DNA of 64,000 nt from Inquilinus sp. Marseille-Q2685 (GTDB taxonomy: Bacteria; Pseudomonadota; Alphaproteobacteria; DSM-16000; Inquilinaceae), in the NCBI RefSeq assembly GCF_916619195.1, contig NZ_CAKAKL010000003.1, positions 372,001-436,000 on the forward strand. Direction: 5' to 3'. The notes beneath the pieces are model-generated. The model searched no databases and was not told where the DNA came from. It saw nothing but the letters and a program-made list of their open reading frames with translations. The number at the start of each line of letters is the position of its first letter. Positions within the stretch are counted from its first letter, which is position 1. The position numbers and the translations under genes are program-made. This document shows positions 8,582 through 15,408 of this stretch, piece by piece.

Positions 8582-9211
8582 ATGTCTCCGTTCAAGCCGC
8601 CGACGATCGTGCTCGGTCTGGGTCTGCTCTGCGCCGCCTGCGCCGATAGGCTGCCGGATCCGAAGCCGTTCTCCCAATACGGCAAGGGGGCCGAGGCTGC
8701 GGCCGCCGGTGCGTTGCCCGTGACGCCGGTCGCCGGCACGGCGCTGCCGATCGAAGTCATCGCCCGCAAGGCGCAATCATCGCGCGTCACGCTCGACCGC
8801 GCGATGGACACGATGGAACAGCGGCTCAGCTATCTGAAGAAGCTGGTGATCGAGGCCAGGGCCAATCTCGGCCGGAACGGCACCCCGGCGCAGTACGCGG
8901 CGCTGCGGCAGGCGGAACGTCAGGTCCGCCGCGGCATGGTCCGTGCCCGGATCTCCACAGGCGACCAGACCGCTGGCTGGACCGAGCAGGCGTCGACGAT
9001 CAACGACCTCAGCGGCCTGATCGTCTCCGTCTCCGGTCTGGTCAACACCATCGGCGACGGGCAGCCGGTTCCCGGGACAACGGCGCAGGCGGGAGGTGCC
9101 GCGAAGCCGTCCGATGTCGGCGAAACCGGCGTGTTCGAACCGGTACAGGCCCTTCCCGTCGCCGTGCCCGTCACCCCGGCCGGTCCGGTCGCCGCGGCCG
9201 GGGCGAGTTGA
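8582..9211 (+). CDS. Putative outer-membrane lipoprotein, helical; TagQ-position candidate
   Basis: A 209-residue protein starting MSPFKPPTIVLGLGLLCAAC. The hydrophobic stretch followed by CAAC is a plausible but atypical lipobox (Cys at -3), with lipidation at the second Cys. The middle (about 65-150) is charged and helical (DRAMDTMEQRLSYLKKL, RQVRRGMVRARIS), and the tail is Pro/Ala/Val-rich. In P. aeruginosa, TagQ is an outer-membrane lipoprotein encoded beside TagRST; this gene sits between the tag operon and the tss operon, but I see no direct sequence signature of TagQ. It is also not the small beta-sandwich expected of TssJ. The start at 8582 was chosen over an in-frame ATG at 8498 because it puts the signal at the N-terminus and has a GAGAAGG site. 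Confidence 0.5.
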   Translation: MSPFKPPTIVLGLGLLCAACADRLPDPKPFSQYGKGAEAAAAGALPVTPVAGTALPIEVIARKAQSSRVTLDRAMDTMEQRLSYLKKLVIEARANLGRNGTPAQYAALRQAERQVRRGMVRARISTGDQTAGWTEQASTINDLSGLIVSVSGLVNTIGDGQPVPGTTAQAGGAAKPSDVGETGVFEPVQALPVAVPVTPAGPVAAAGAS

Positions 9212-9236
9212 GTCTCGGATCGTCCGGAAAAGACAG

Positions 9237-9258
9237 AGGGCGGCCGAAGGCCGCCCTT
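9237..9258. terminator. Hairpin terminator between convergent genes
   Basis: The stem GGGCGGCC / GGCCGCCC has a GAA loop. It is followed on the plus strand by TTTC and preceded by an A-rich stretch, so it can serve the lipoprotein gene. It lies directly beyond the stop codon of the minus-strand M23 gene (9259) and may serve that too. Confidence 0.65.
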
Positions 9259-10623
9259 TCAGTTAGGGATGACGGCCGCCAGCAGCGATTTCAGCGCCTG
9301 CCCGGCCTGCAGGAAGGGCATCGGGTCGACCGGCTCTTCCGCGCGCCGGATCTCGTAATGCAGGTGCGGGCCAGTCGAGACGCCGGTCGAGCCGAGCTGG
9401 CCGATCACGGTGGCTGCCGTCACCTCCTGCCCCGCCTCCACCGCGATCGACTGCATGTGGCCATAGCGCGTGACCAGGCCGTCTGCGTGCTGGATCTCCA
9501 CCATGTTGCCATAGCCGCCGGCCGGCCCGGCCCGCAGAACGCGGCCGTCCCCGGTCGCGTAGATCGGGGTCCCCGCCGGCGCCACCAGGTCCAGCCCGGC
9601 ATGCAGGGTCGGAACGCCGGTCACCGGATGGACCCGCAGGCCGAAAGGGCTGGACAGCCGCAAGGGCACGCGCAGCGGCACGGCAAGGGGCCAGCCCGGC
9701 AGGCGGGCGATGAGAGTCCGGGCCTGCGCGTCGAGCGCCGCCGGAGCGAAGGGGCGGATCGCGGCGATACGATCCTCCGCGACCGGCGGCAGGTCGAGCG
9801 GCTGCAGCGTGCGGTCGATCGCAGCGACGGCGGTCGCCAGCCGCGCCATCCGGGCGAAGCGGCGGTCGGCTGCGGCCAGATCGCCGCCGGACTCGTCGGT
9901 TGACGCCGACCCGCTGTCCTCGGGCGATGTCGCGGGGATCTCACGCCGCGGCGTCGGCTCGGGGACATTGCGGAAGACGGCGAGGCCGAGCGCCGCGGTG
10001 AAGGACAAGGCGAGGGCGGCCGCAGCGCTGACCGCCAACGGCCGGAGGCGGGACGGCGGCCGGGGACGGGTTGGGGCAGGGACCTCGACCCGCGTCACCG
10101 GCAGCCGGTCGGACAATGCCAGCACCACCGCACCGCTGCCGCGCCGGGCGGCCTCCTCGGCGCGCTGCACCAGCAGCCGGGCGGCGGCGTCGGGCGGCAG
10201 CCGTTCGAGCAGCAGCGCGGCCCCGTCGACGATATCGGCGATGGGAGGCGCGCCGAGGATGACGCGATCGCCTGCTTCCAGCCGGACACGGATCGTTCCG
10301 ACAGGTGCTTCCGCAGCGAGGGGAACGAGACCGGATCGGGTCAGGTGACGAGCGACGCCGTCGCCCAGACGGAGGCACAGCAGATGCGGCGGCCGCAACA
10401 GGGCGATCGCGGCCGAGACACCAGTCGTCCGCCGCGCAATGCGCGCCAGCTGGGGTTCGTCAATTGCGCCGTCGAGCGCGGCGAGAGCAACGACCAGGCG
10501 GCGGGATCGCGGATCGTCCGCAGTGACGGCCCAGAGCCCGATCTCGGGACGGCAGAGGCAGGCCGTACCAGCCGCGCCGGTGACGGCGCCGGAGGGCGCG
10601 GCCTCGATCAGATCCCGCGGCAT
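9259..10623 (-). CDS. Membrane protein fusing a pseudo-PP2C phosphatase domain to a periplasmic M23 (LytM) peptidase
   Basis: A 454-residue protein. Residues 1-178 align by eye with the PP2C phosphatase PppA encoded at 36003-36722: LCRPEIGLWAV against LLRPEHGLWAV, CLRLGDGVARHLTRSG against CLWAGDSRLYRLRDG, EAGDRVILGAPPIADIV against RPGDVYLLCSDGLTNVV. The metal ligands are lost (DGMGG becomes DDPRS, SDGL becomes APPI, DN becomes SG), so it should be catalytically dead. A transmembrane helix follows (about 195-217), then an M23 domain at about 325-440 with the zinc-site motifs HAGLD and HLHYE intact, predicted periplasmic. M23 enzymes cut peptidoglycan cross-bridges. The ATG overlaps the stop of the upstream TssM-like gene (TGATG). 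A cytosolic phospho-signal sensor coupled to a wall hydrolase is inferred. Confidence 0.78.
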   Translation of the reverse strand: MPRDLIEAAPSGAVTGAAGTACLCRPEIGLWAVTADDPRSRRLVVALAALDGAIDEPQLARIARRTTGVSAAIALLRPPHLLCLRLGDGVARHLTRSGLVPLAAEAPVGTIRVRLEAGDRVILGAPPIADIVDGAALLLERLPPDAAARLLVQRAEEAARRGSGAVVLALSDRLPVTRVEVPAPTRPRPPSRLRPLAVSAAAALALSFTAALGLAVFRNVPEPTPRREIPATSPEDSGSASTDESGGDLAAADRRFARMARLATAVAAIDRTLQPLDLPPVAEDRIAAIRPFAPAALDAQARTLIARLPGWPLAVPLRVPLRLSSPFGLRVHPVTGVPTLHAGLDLVAPAGTPIYATGDGRVLRAGPAGGYGNMVEIQHADGLVTRYGHMQSIAVEAGQEVTAATVIGQLGSTGVSTGPHLHYEIRRAEEPVDPMPFLQAGQALKSLLAAVIPN

Positions 10624-11900
10624 CAGTCGAGGGCCGGCGCCGGCGCCGCCGCATCGGCGGGCATGCTGCCGGCGGTCGCGACGAAGCGGCGGATGGCGTC
10701 AAACGACGGAGCGCCCTGCGGCTCCGCGCCGTCGAGCCAAGCATAGCGGCGGTCGATGGCGGTCCACAGGCGCAGACCGCCGAGCTTCCGGGCCAGCGCC
10801 GCGAGGGCCGCGTCGTCGCCCTGGCCGCGATCGAACCGCGTGGCCCGACGGGCGGCGACGGCGAGGCGCAGCAGCGGGCTGGGCGACCGGGTCAGCACGG
10901 CGATGATGCGTGCCGCGGCGTCCGGATCATCGGCGGGAGTCAGCTCGAGGTCGTCCTGCAGCCCATCCCAGGCGCGGGCCACGTCGTCGAGATAGAGCGC
11001 CAGCACCGACGCCGTCAGGTCGCCGCTCTCCGCCGGCGCCGCGCCGAGCACCCAGTCGTCGGAATCGAGAGAGACGGACAGGTCCGTCAGCGCCGGCACG
11101 ACCACTTGGTGGAAACCGTCGGCGGTCAGCAGCCCCGGGATCGGCATGGACAGCGAGGCGCCCGACCGACGCCGCACCGCCCAGCTGTCCGCCCCGAGCA
11201 CGAGGTCGGCGCGGAAAGGCAGCAGGTTCTGGGCCGCATCCGAGGTGCGGATGGCGGCGTAGGCCCTGGCCGACAACGGCTCGCTGCGCAGCCGGGCCCG
11301 GATCCGCTCCACGACGGTCATATCGGTTGGGGCGGCGAGGCGCGGCTCGGTGGCAAGGGCGCGGTCGAGGAGCCCGAGCAGCGGCTGGCGCAACGCGTCC
11401 GGCGCGGTCAGCGACCAGTCGGTCGACGCCCACAGCCGGATCAACCCGTCCTGCCGCGGGCCGGCGCCGCCGATGGCCAGCGCCGCCTTCAGCCCGTCGA
11501 AGGCGAGGTCGGAGGCGATATCCGGCCGGTCGATGCGGGCCAGGATGCGCTGTGCCAGCCGGCGCAGGAACGCGTCCCGCAGCAGCTCCCGGTCGAGCCC
11601 GGCGGTCGCGGCGGAGAGATCCTCCAGCGGCGCGGCGTTCAGGCTCAGTTGCCGCCACCAGGGCAGGGGGCCAGGGGCCGCCAGGGGCGAGGCAGTCAGC
11701 GCATCCAGGGCGGGCAGCGCCGCCGCCGGATCCTCCGGAGCCGCCCCGGGCGCCGGTGTCGCCGCCTGTGCACGCTCGATCGCGGCGCGCGCCCGGTCGG
11801 CGAGACGGTGGTTGGAGACATGGATCGCCGCCAGGCCCGCCAGCACGGCCGCGGCCAGAACGCAGCCTACGAGGCGGGTCAGGCGGCGACGGGTGTCCAT
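10623..11900 (-). CDS. Short TssM (IcmF) paralogue lacking the NTPase half
   Basis: A 425-residue protein with one N-terminal membrane helix (about 10-28) and a periplasmic body matching the middle of the full TssM encoded at 29747-33358. Examples are RRSGASLSMPIPGLLTADGF against RRSGQPLSAGIPGIYTSAGF, GPRQDGLIRLWASTDW against GPLQRDVVRNWMVLDW, and ALYLDDVARAWDGLQDDL against ALYAQEFALRWDQLIGDI. It lacks the two N-terminal membrane helices, the Walker-A NTPase and the C-terminal TssM domain, so it equals roughly the third helix plus the IcmF-related region. It could join or cap the TssLM membrane complex, or recruit the M23 protein encoded next, with which it overlaps as TGATG. It starts 9 nt after vgrG. 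A homologue with an assigned function is not known to me. Confidence 0.72.
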   Translation of the reverse strand: MDTRRRLTRLVGCVLAAAVLAGLAAIHVSNHRLADRARAAIERAQAATPAPGAAPEDPAAALPALDALTASPLAAPGPLPWWRQLSLNAAPLEDLSAATAGLDRELLRDAFLRRLAQRILARIDRPDIASDLAFDGLKAALAIGGAGPRQDGLIRLWASTDWSLTAPDALRQPLLGLLDRALATEPRLAAPTDMTVVERIRARLRSEPLSARAYAAIRTSDAAQNLLPFRADLVLGADSWAVRRRSGASLSMPIPGLLTADGFHQVVVPALTDLSVSLDSDDWVLGAAPAESGDLTASVLALYLDDVARAWDGLQDDLELTPADDPDAAARIIAVLTRSPSPLLRLAVAARRATRFDRGQGDDAALAALARKLGGLRLWTAIDRRYAWLDGAEPQGAPSFDAIRRFVATAGSMPADAAAPAPALD

Positions 11901-11909
11901 GGCCCGCGG

Positions 11910-14000
11910 TCACACCGGCGCCAGCGTCGGCGACGTAGGCGGCGTCGGCAACTCGGTGGAGGGCGGCGCCGGCAGCCCCGCCGCGGTCAGGGCCTGGAGC
12001 AGCGCCGGGGTCGGCGGCGCCGGGATCGCGGGCGGCATCGAGACGATGGCGCCGGCGCGGGCGGGCCTAGCCATCATGCCGATCGTGGTGCCGATCATGG
12101 CGATGCCCGTGGCGCTGATCTCGATGATCTGCGGGCCGGTCACTCCGTTCACCACGAAGCGGATCTTGTCGGGGGTGACCTCGATGCGGCTGCTGCCGGG
12201 CGTCGACGCGGCGGCCGGCCCCGGCGCCATCGCGGTGGGGGATGAAGTCAGGACGTATTGCGTCCTGACGTCGATGGAATAGACGTCGCCGACCTCGACA
12301 TTGTGGTCCTTCTGCGCCTTGAGATAGACCTCCTCCCGCCCCTGCTTGTCCTCGAAGCGCAGCTCGTTATAGGCGTTGACCGCACCGCGGTCGGTGTGCG
12401 TCCGGAAGGTCGACCGCGTCTTGTCCGCCGGCAGGGTCTCGGGCGGCAGGTTGGTGGCGTTGTAGACGACCCCGGTCACCAGCGGCCAGTCGGGGTTGCC
12501 GTGGATGAACTCGACCACGACCTCCTGACCGATGCGCGGAATGATCAGGCCGCCGAAGCCCTTGCCGGCCCAGCTCTGCGCGACCCGGATCCAGCAGGAG
12601 CTGTTCTCGTCCTTCCTGCCTTCGCGATCCCAGAAGAACTGGACCTTGATGCGGCCGAGCTTATCGGTCGTGATCGTCTCGGCCCTGGGGCCGACGACGA
12701 CCGCCGTCTGCGGCCCCTGGATCACCGGCGCCGGCGTGCGACGCGGCGGGCGGTACTGGGTGGTCGCCGGTATGATCTCGACCATGCTTCGATAGAGGAA
12801 GCGGTCGCTGGCGTCGACCGCGTTCCCCGGCCCGCCGCCGACCTCCCCGACCTCGCCGACGATCGTGAATTCGTTCCCCACCGCCAGGAAGCGCTCGGTG
12901 GGCTTGGGGCGGGAATCGACGTCGCCGTAGTAGAAGGGGTTCGCGGCCGTGAAGATCGATCCGGTCGTGATCTGCCGCGCGGTGCTTTCGACCCGCGCGC
13001 GATAGGCGTTGCAGGCCAGCTCCTCAGCCCGGATCGTAGCGTAGAAATCGCCGTCCTTCTTTTCGATGTAGCGGCCCGGATAGACGAAGCTCTCCTGCGT
13101 CGGCGAGGCGCCGCCCGCGGCTGTCGAGGTCTTGGTTGCCGTCACCGGCGCGACCGGCGTGCCGCCGGGACGCCCGGGGGCGGCGCCCGCCAGGGTCTTG
13201 CGCGGCGGGATGCCGCCGACCTTCACGGACGGGACGCGGGCCACGGCCTCGAGATTCGCCGTCGGCTTCTCATGGTCGTAGTCCCGCATGACGACCCGGT
13301 CCGGCTGCATCGACACCACCTCCTCCCAGCGCAAGATCAGGTCGTCCTGGTGCAGGTTCCGGGCCGGGCGCAGATTGTGGTGGGTCTCCACCACTTGCGG
13401 CGTGCAGGGCTTGTGGCTGGAGGCGTTGTCGACCAGCACCAGGTCGTGCCGGTTCTCCGAATGCTCGAAGTAGTAATAGATCCCGTCCTGCTCCATCAGC
13501 CGGCTGACGAAGGCCAGGTCGGTCTCGTCGTACTGGACACAGAAGGGCCGCTGCGGTAGTCGGCCGGTGGTCCTGTTCTTGAAGGTGCCTTTGTGCTCCC
13601 GGAAGATCGTGGTGATGATCTCGAGGCTGGTCTTGTTCTGGAAGATCCGGCTGTTGCGACGGTAGTCGAGCAGCGACAGCCAGGGCCGCACCTCCGCCAC
13701 GTAATTGAGGCGCTCGGTGTCGTCGAGGCCGAGATACTGGAACTTGGTGACGATGCCGTGGAAGAAGCGCGTCGCCGTGCCCTTGAGCTTGAGACCGGCG
13801 GTCAGGGTCTGGCCGGGAACCTTGGCGAAGTTCTGGATCGGGTCGGGGCTGGCGAGCGTCACCTCGAAGAAGAAAGGCTCGCCCAGCCGCTCGGTGCCTC
13901 TAAGCCGCCTGAGATAGACCTCGTTCAGCTGGAACGCGGCCGAAGTCACCGCGGCGAAGCGGTTGTCCTTCAGAAGGCTCTCGATGGTCGACAGGGGCAT
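11910..14000 (-). CDS. vgrG: VgrG, T6SS spike protein (TssI)
   Basis: A 696-residue protein with the gp27-like region at the N-terminus (about 20-400, with FHGIVTKFQYLG, TSLEIITTIFREH and YDETDLAFVSRLMEQDGIYYYFEH) and the gp5-like OB fold after about 440 (VVVGPRAETITTDKLGRIKVQFFWD, SCWIRVAQSWAGKGFG, VVVEFIHGNPDWPLVTGVVYN). The trimeric spike caps the Hcp tube. The tail after about 590 is a short beta stretch (SRIEVTPDKIRFVVNGV) followed by an Ala/Pro-rich end, with no enzymatic domain recognised, so it is not an obviously evolved effector VgrG. No PAAR gene is adjacent. The neighbouring gene at 14046 is a possible cargo. Confidence 0.93.
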   Translation of the reverse strand: MPLSTIESLLKDNRFAAVTSAAFQLNEVYLRRLRGTERLGEPFFFEVTLASPDPIQNFAKVPGQTLTAGLKLKGTATRFFHGIVTKFQYLGLDDTERLNYVAEVRPWLSLLDYRRNSRIFQNKTSLEIITTIFREHKGTFKNRTTGRLPQRPFCVQYDETDLAFVSRLMEQDGIYYYFEHSENRHDLVLVDNASSHKPCTPQVVETHHNLRPARNLHQDDLILRWEEVVSMQPDRVVMRDYDHEKPTANLEAVARVPSVKVGGIPPRKTLAGAAPGRPGGTPVAPVTATKTSTAAGGASPTQESFVYPGRYIEKKDGDFYATIRAEELACNAYRARVESTARQITTGSIFTAANPFYYGDVDSRPKPTERFLAVGNEFTIVGEVGEVGGGPGNAVDASDRFLYRSMVEIIPATTQYRPPRRTPAPVIQGPQTAVVVGPRAETITTDKLGRIKVQFFWDREGRKDENSSCWIRVAQSWAGKGFGGLIIPRIGQEVVVEFIHGNPDWPLVTGVVYNATNLPPETLPADKTRSTFRTHTDRGAVNAYNELRFEDKQGREEVYLKAQKDHNVEVGDVYSIDVRTQYVLTSSPTAMAPGPAAASTPGSSRIEVTPDKIRFVVNGVTGPQIIEISATGIAMIGTTIGMMARPARAGAIVSMPPAIPAPPTPALLQALTAAGLPAPPSTELPTPPTSPTLAPV

Positions 14001-14045
14001 GGTGTGTTCCGCCGGTCTGCAGGGATGGGTGACGTCGTCGGGCGG

Positions 14046-15395
14046 CTACGGAGCAGCCGCGAGCCTTTCGGCTCTGTACTGCTGGATCAGGTACATTGAG
14101 ACGGCGCCCATCGTGATGGCGATCAGCGGGGACACCACCTGGGACACCCGCGTCCAATTGATCTGGGAATCCGTCCTGTTTCTGTATTTCGTGTCTTCGC
14201 CCTTCTTGCCGATCTCAGACAGGACCTTAGCCACGCCTTCCTGGAACTTGTCTTCCGTGATGTCGTTGGCGATGGCCTGTCGGGCCAGGTTCCGGACCTG
14301 GCTCCTGAAGGCCTCCATCTGCAGGGCGAGGGCGCCATCCATCGCGTCCCTGAAGCAGATCATGATGCCTTGATCAACGGCCTTCATGGTGGCGTCGACG
14401 AACTGGTCCATCGCTTTCCGGTATTCTTCGGGCGACACCCATCGGCCGTTGTGGGCGTCATACTTCACGGCAGGGCCTTCCTTGGCCCCTGAGCCCAGCT
14501 CCCGTCGCAGGACGAGCGTACCTTCTCCCCAGATCCCCGGCACCGAGGGGCGGTACTCGGCGTAAACAATCTTTGGCGGTTCGTCCTGAACGCCGGCTCC
14601 TCCTGCCGCGTCCTCGTCCCTCTGCATCCGGACGAGAACCGGGACGTAGAATTTGCGATCCTCGTCCTTGCCGATCTCCACGAGGCCGCTTTTCGGAAAT
14701 TCCTTGATCGGGCTTCCGGTCGTCGCTTTCGCCTTCGAGATCGTGTTCGGCTTGTCCCCATCGGGGAAGGCCATCACCGGGGCGGCTTCCGGCGACGAGG
14801 CGTCCGGCAGCCTGGTCACCAAGTCGACGAACTCTGCGCTGTTCGTCCGGGCGGGCCGAACGATGGCGCCGGGCCTCACCGTCTCCGCGCCGCTTGCGTC
14901 GCGCTCGACCTCCCTGATCTGGAAGCTGTCGGTGCCGGGCGTCCGGAGCACCTCGACGATGCGGCCGTTATAGGTCCCGTCATGGACTTCGAAGGTGGCG
15001 CCCGCCACGGACTCCGTGCGCTTCACCCCGAGCCGGTCCGGAATGAAGATGCCGTCGCCTCCGGACAGGACCGTTTCCCCCGGCGCGAAGGTCGAGGTGA
15101 GCAGCCGCATCTCGCCGGCCTGCGATCGCTCGACGACGACGGGCCGGCCGTTGACGGAGCCGGCCAGGACCGGCCGGTCCTGGTAACGGCCGACCGCGCA
15201 TCCGTGCTCGACCTCATCGGTGCTCCATTCGACGGCGCTCATCGGGGCGAGGTCCGTGCGCGACATCCAGTCCAGCTCGATCGGCTCCGTGCCGGTGTGG
15301 CCCAGCTGGGCTTCGAGATCGTCTGCGGGGCGTTTCGGCCGTGTCTGGCAAAGCTCGGCGAGCCACGCCGAGAACCTGTCGGTGAGTCCGGTCAT
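14046..15395 (-). CDS. Unknown T6SS-associated protein of 449 residues, candidate effector or adaptor
   Basis: I do not recognise this protein. The N-terminal 200 residues are predicted beta-rich (VGRYQDRPVLAGSVNGRPVVV, FEVHDGTYNGRIVEVLR). The middle is charged, and residues about 330-415 are long helices (FVDATMKAVDQ, MEAFRSQVRNLARQAIAND). A single hydrophobic helix near the C-terminus (VVSPLIAITMGAVSMYLI) ends in a short basic tail. There is no signal peptide. It lies between vgrG (45 nt) and the tssG-tssH gene (13 nt) in the operon, the usual place for cargo or cargo-loading genes. G+C is lower than in its neighbours: 14161-14220 has 30 G/C of 60. The lone C-terminal membrane helix could also fit a membrane-anchored accessory subunit. 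Confidence 0.5.
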   Translation of the reverse strand: MTGLTDRFSAWLAELCQTRPKRPADDLEAQLGHTGTEPIELDWMSRTDLAPMSAVEWSTDEVEHGCAVGRYQDRPVLAGSVNGRPVVVERSQAGEMRLLTSTFAPGETVLSGGDGIFIPDRLGVKRTESVAGATFEVHDGTYNGRIVEVLRTPGTDSFQIREVERDASGAETVRPGAIVRPARTNSAEFVDLVTRLPDASSPEAAPVMAFPDGDKPNTISKAKATTGSPIKEFPKSGLVEIGKDEDRKFYVPVLVRMQRDEDAAGGAGVQDEPPKIVYAEYRPSVPGIWGEGTLVLRRELGSGAKEGPAVKYDAHNGRWVSPEEYRKAMDQFVDATMKAVDQGIMICFRDAMDGALALQMEAFRSQVRNLARQAIANDITEDKFQEGVAKVLSEIGKKGEDTKYRNRTDSQINWTRVSQVVSPLIAITMGAVSMYLIQQYRAERLAAAP

Positions 15396-15408
15396 TGTCT
15401 GAACGCCT

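Noticed and set aside
8582-9211. Identification of the lipoprotein as TssJ
   Set aside because: TssJ is a small beta-sandwich; this protein is predicted helical in its core.
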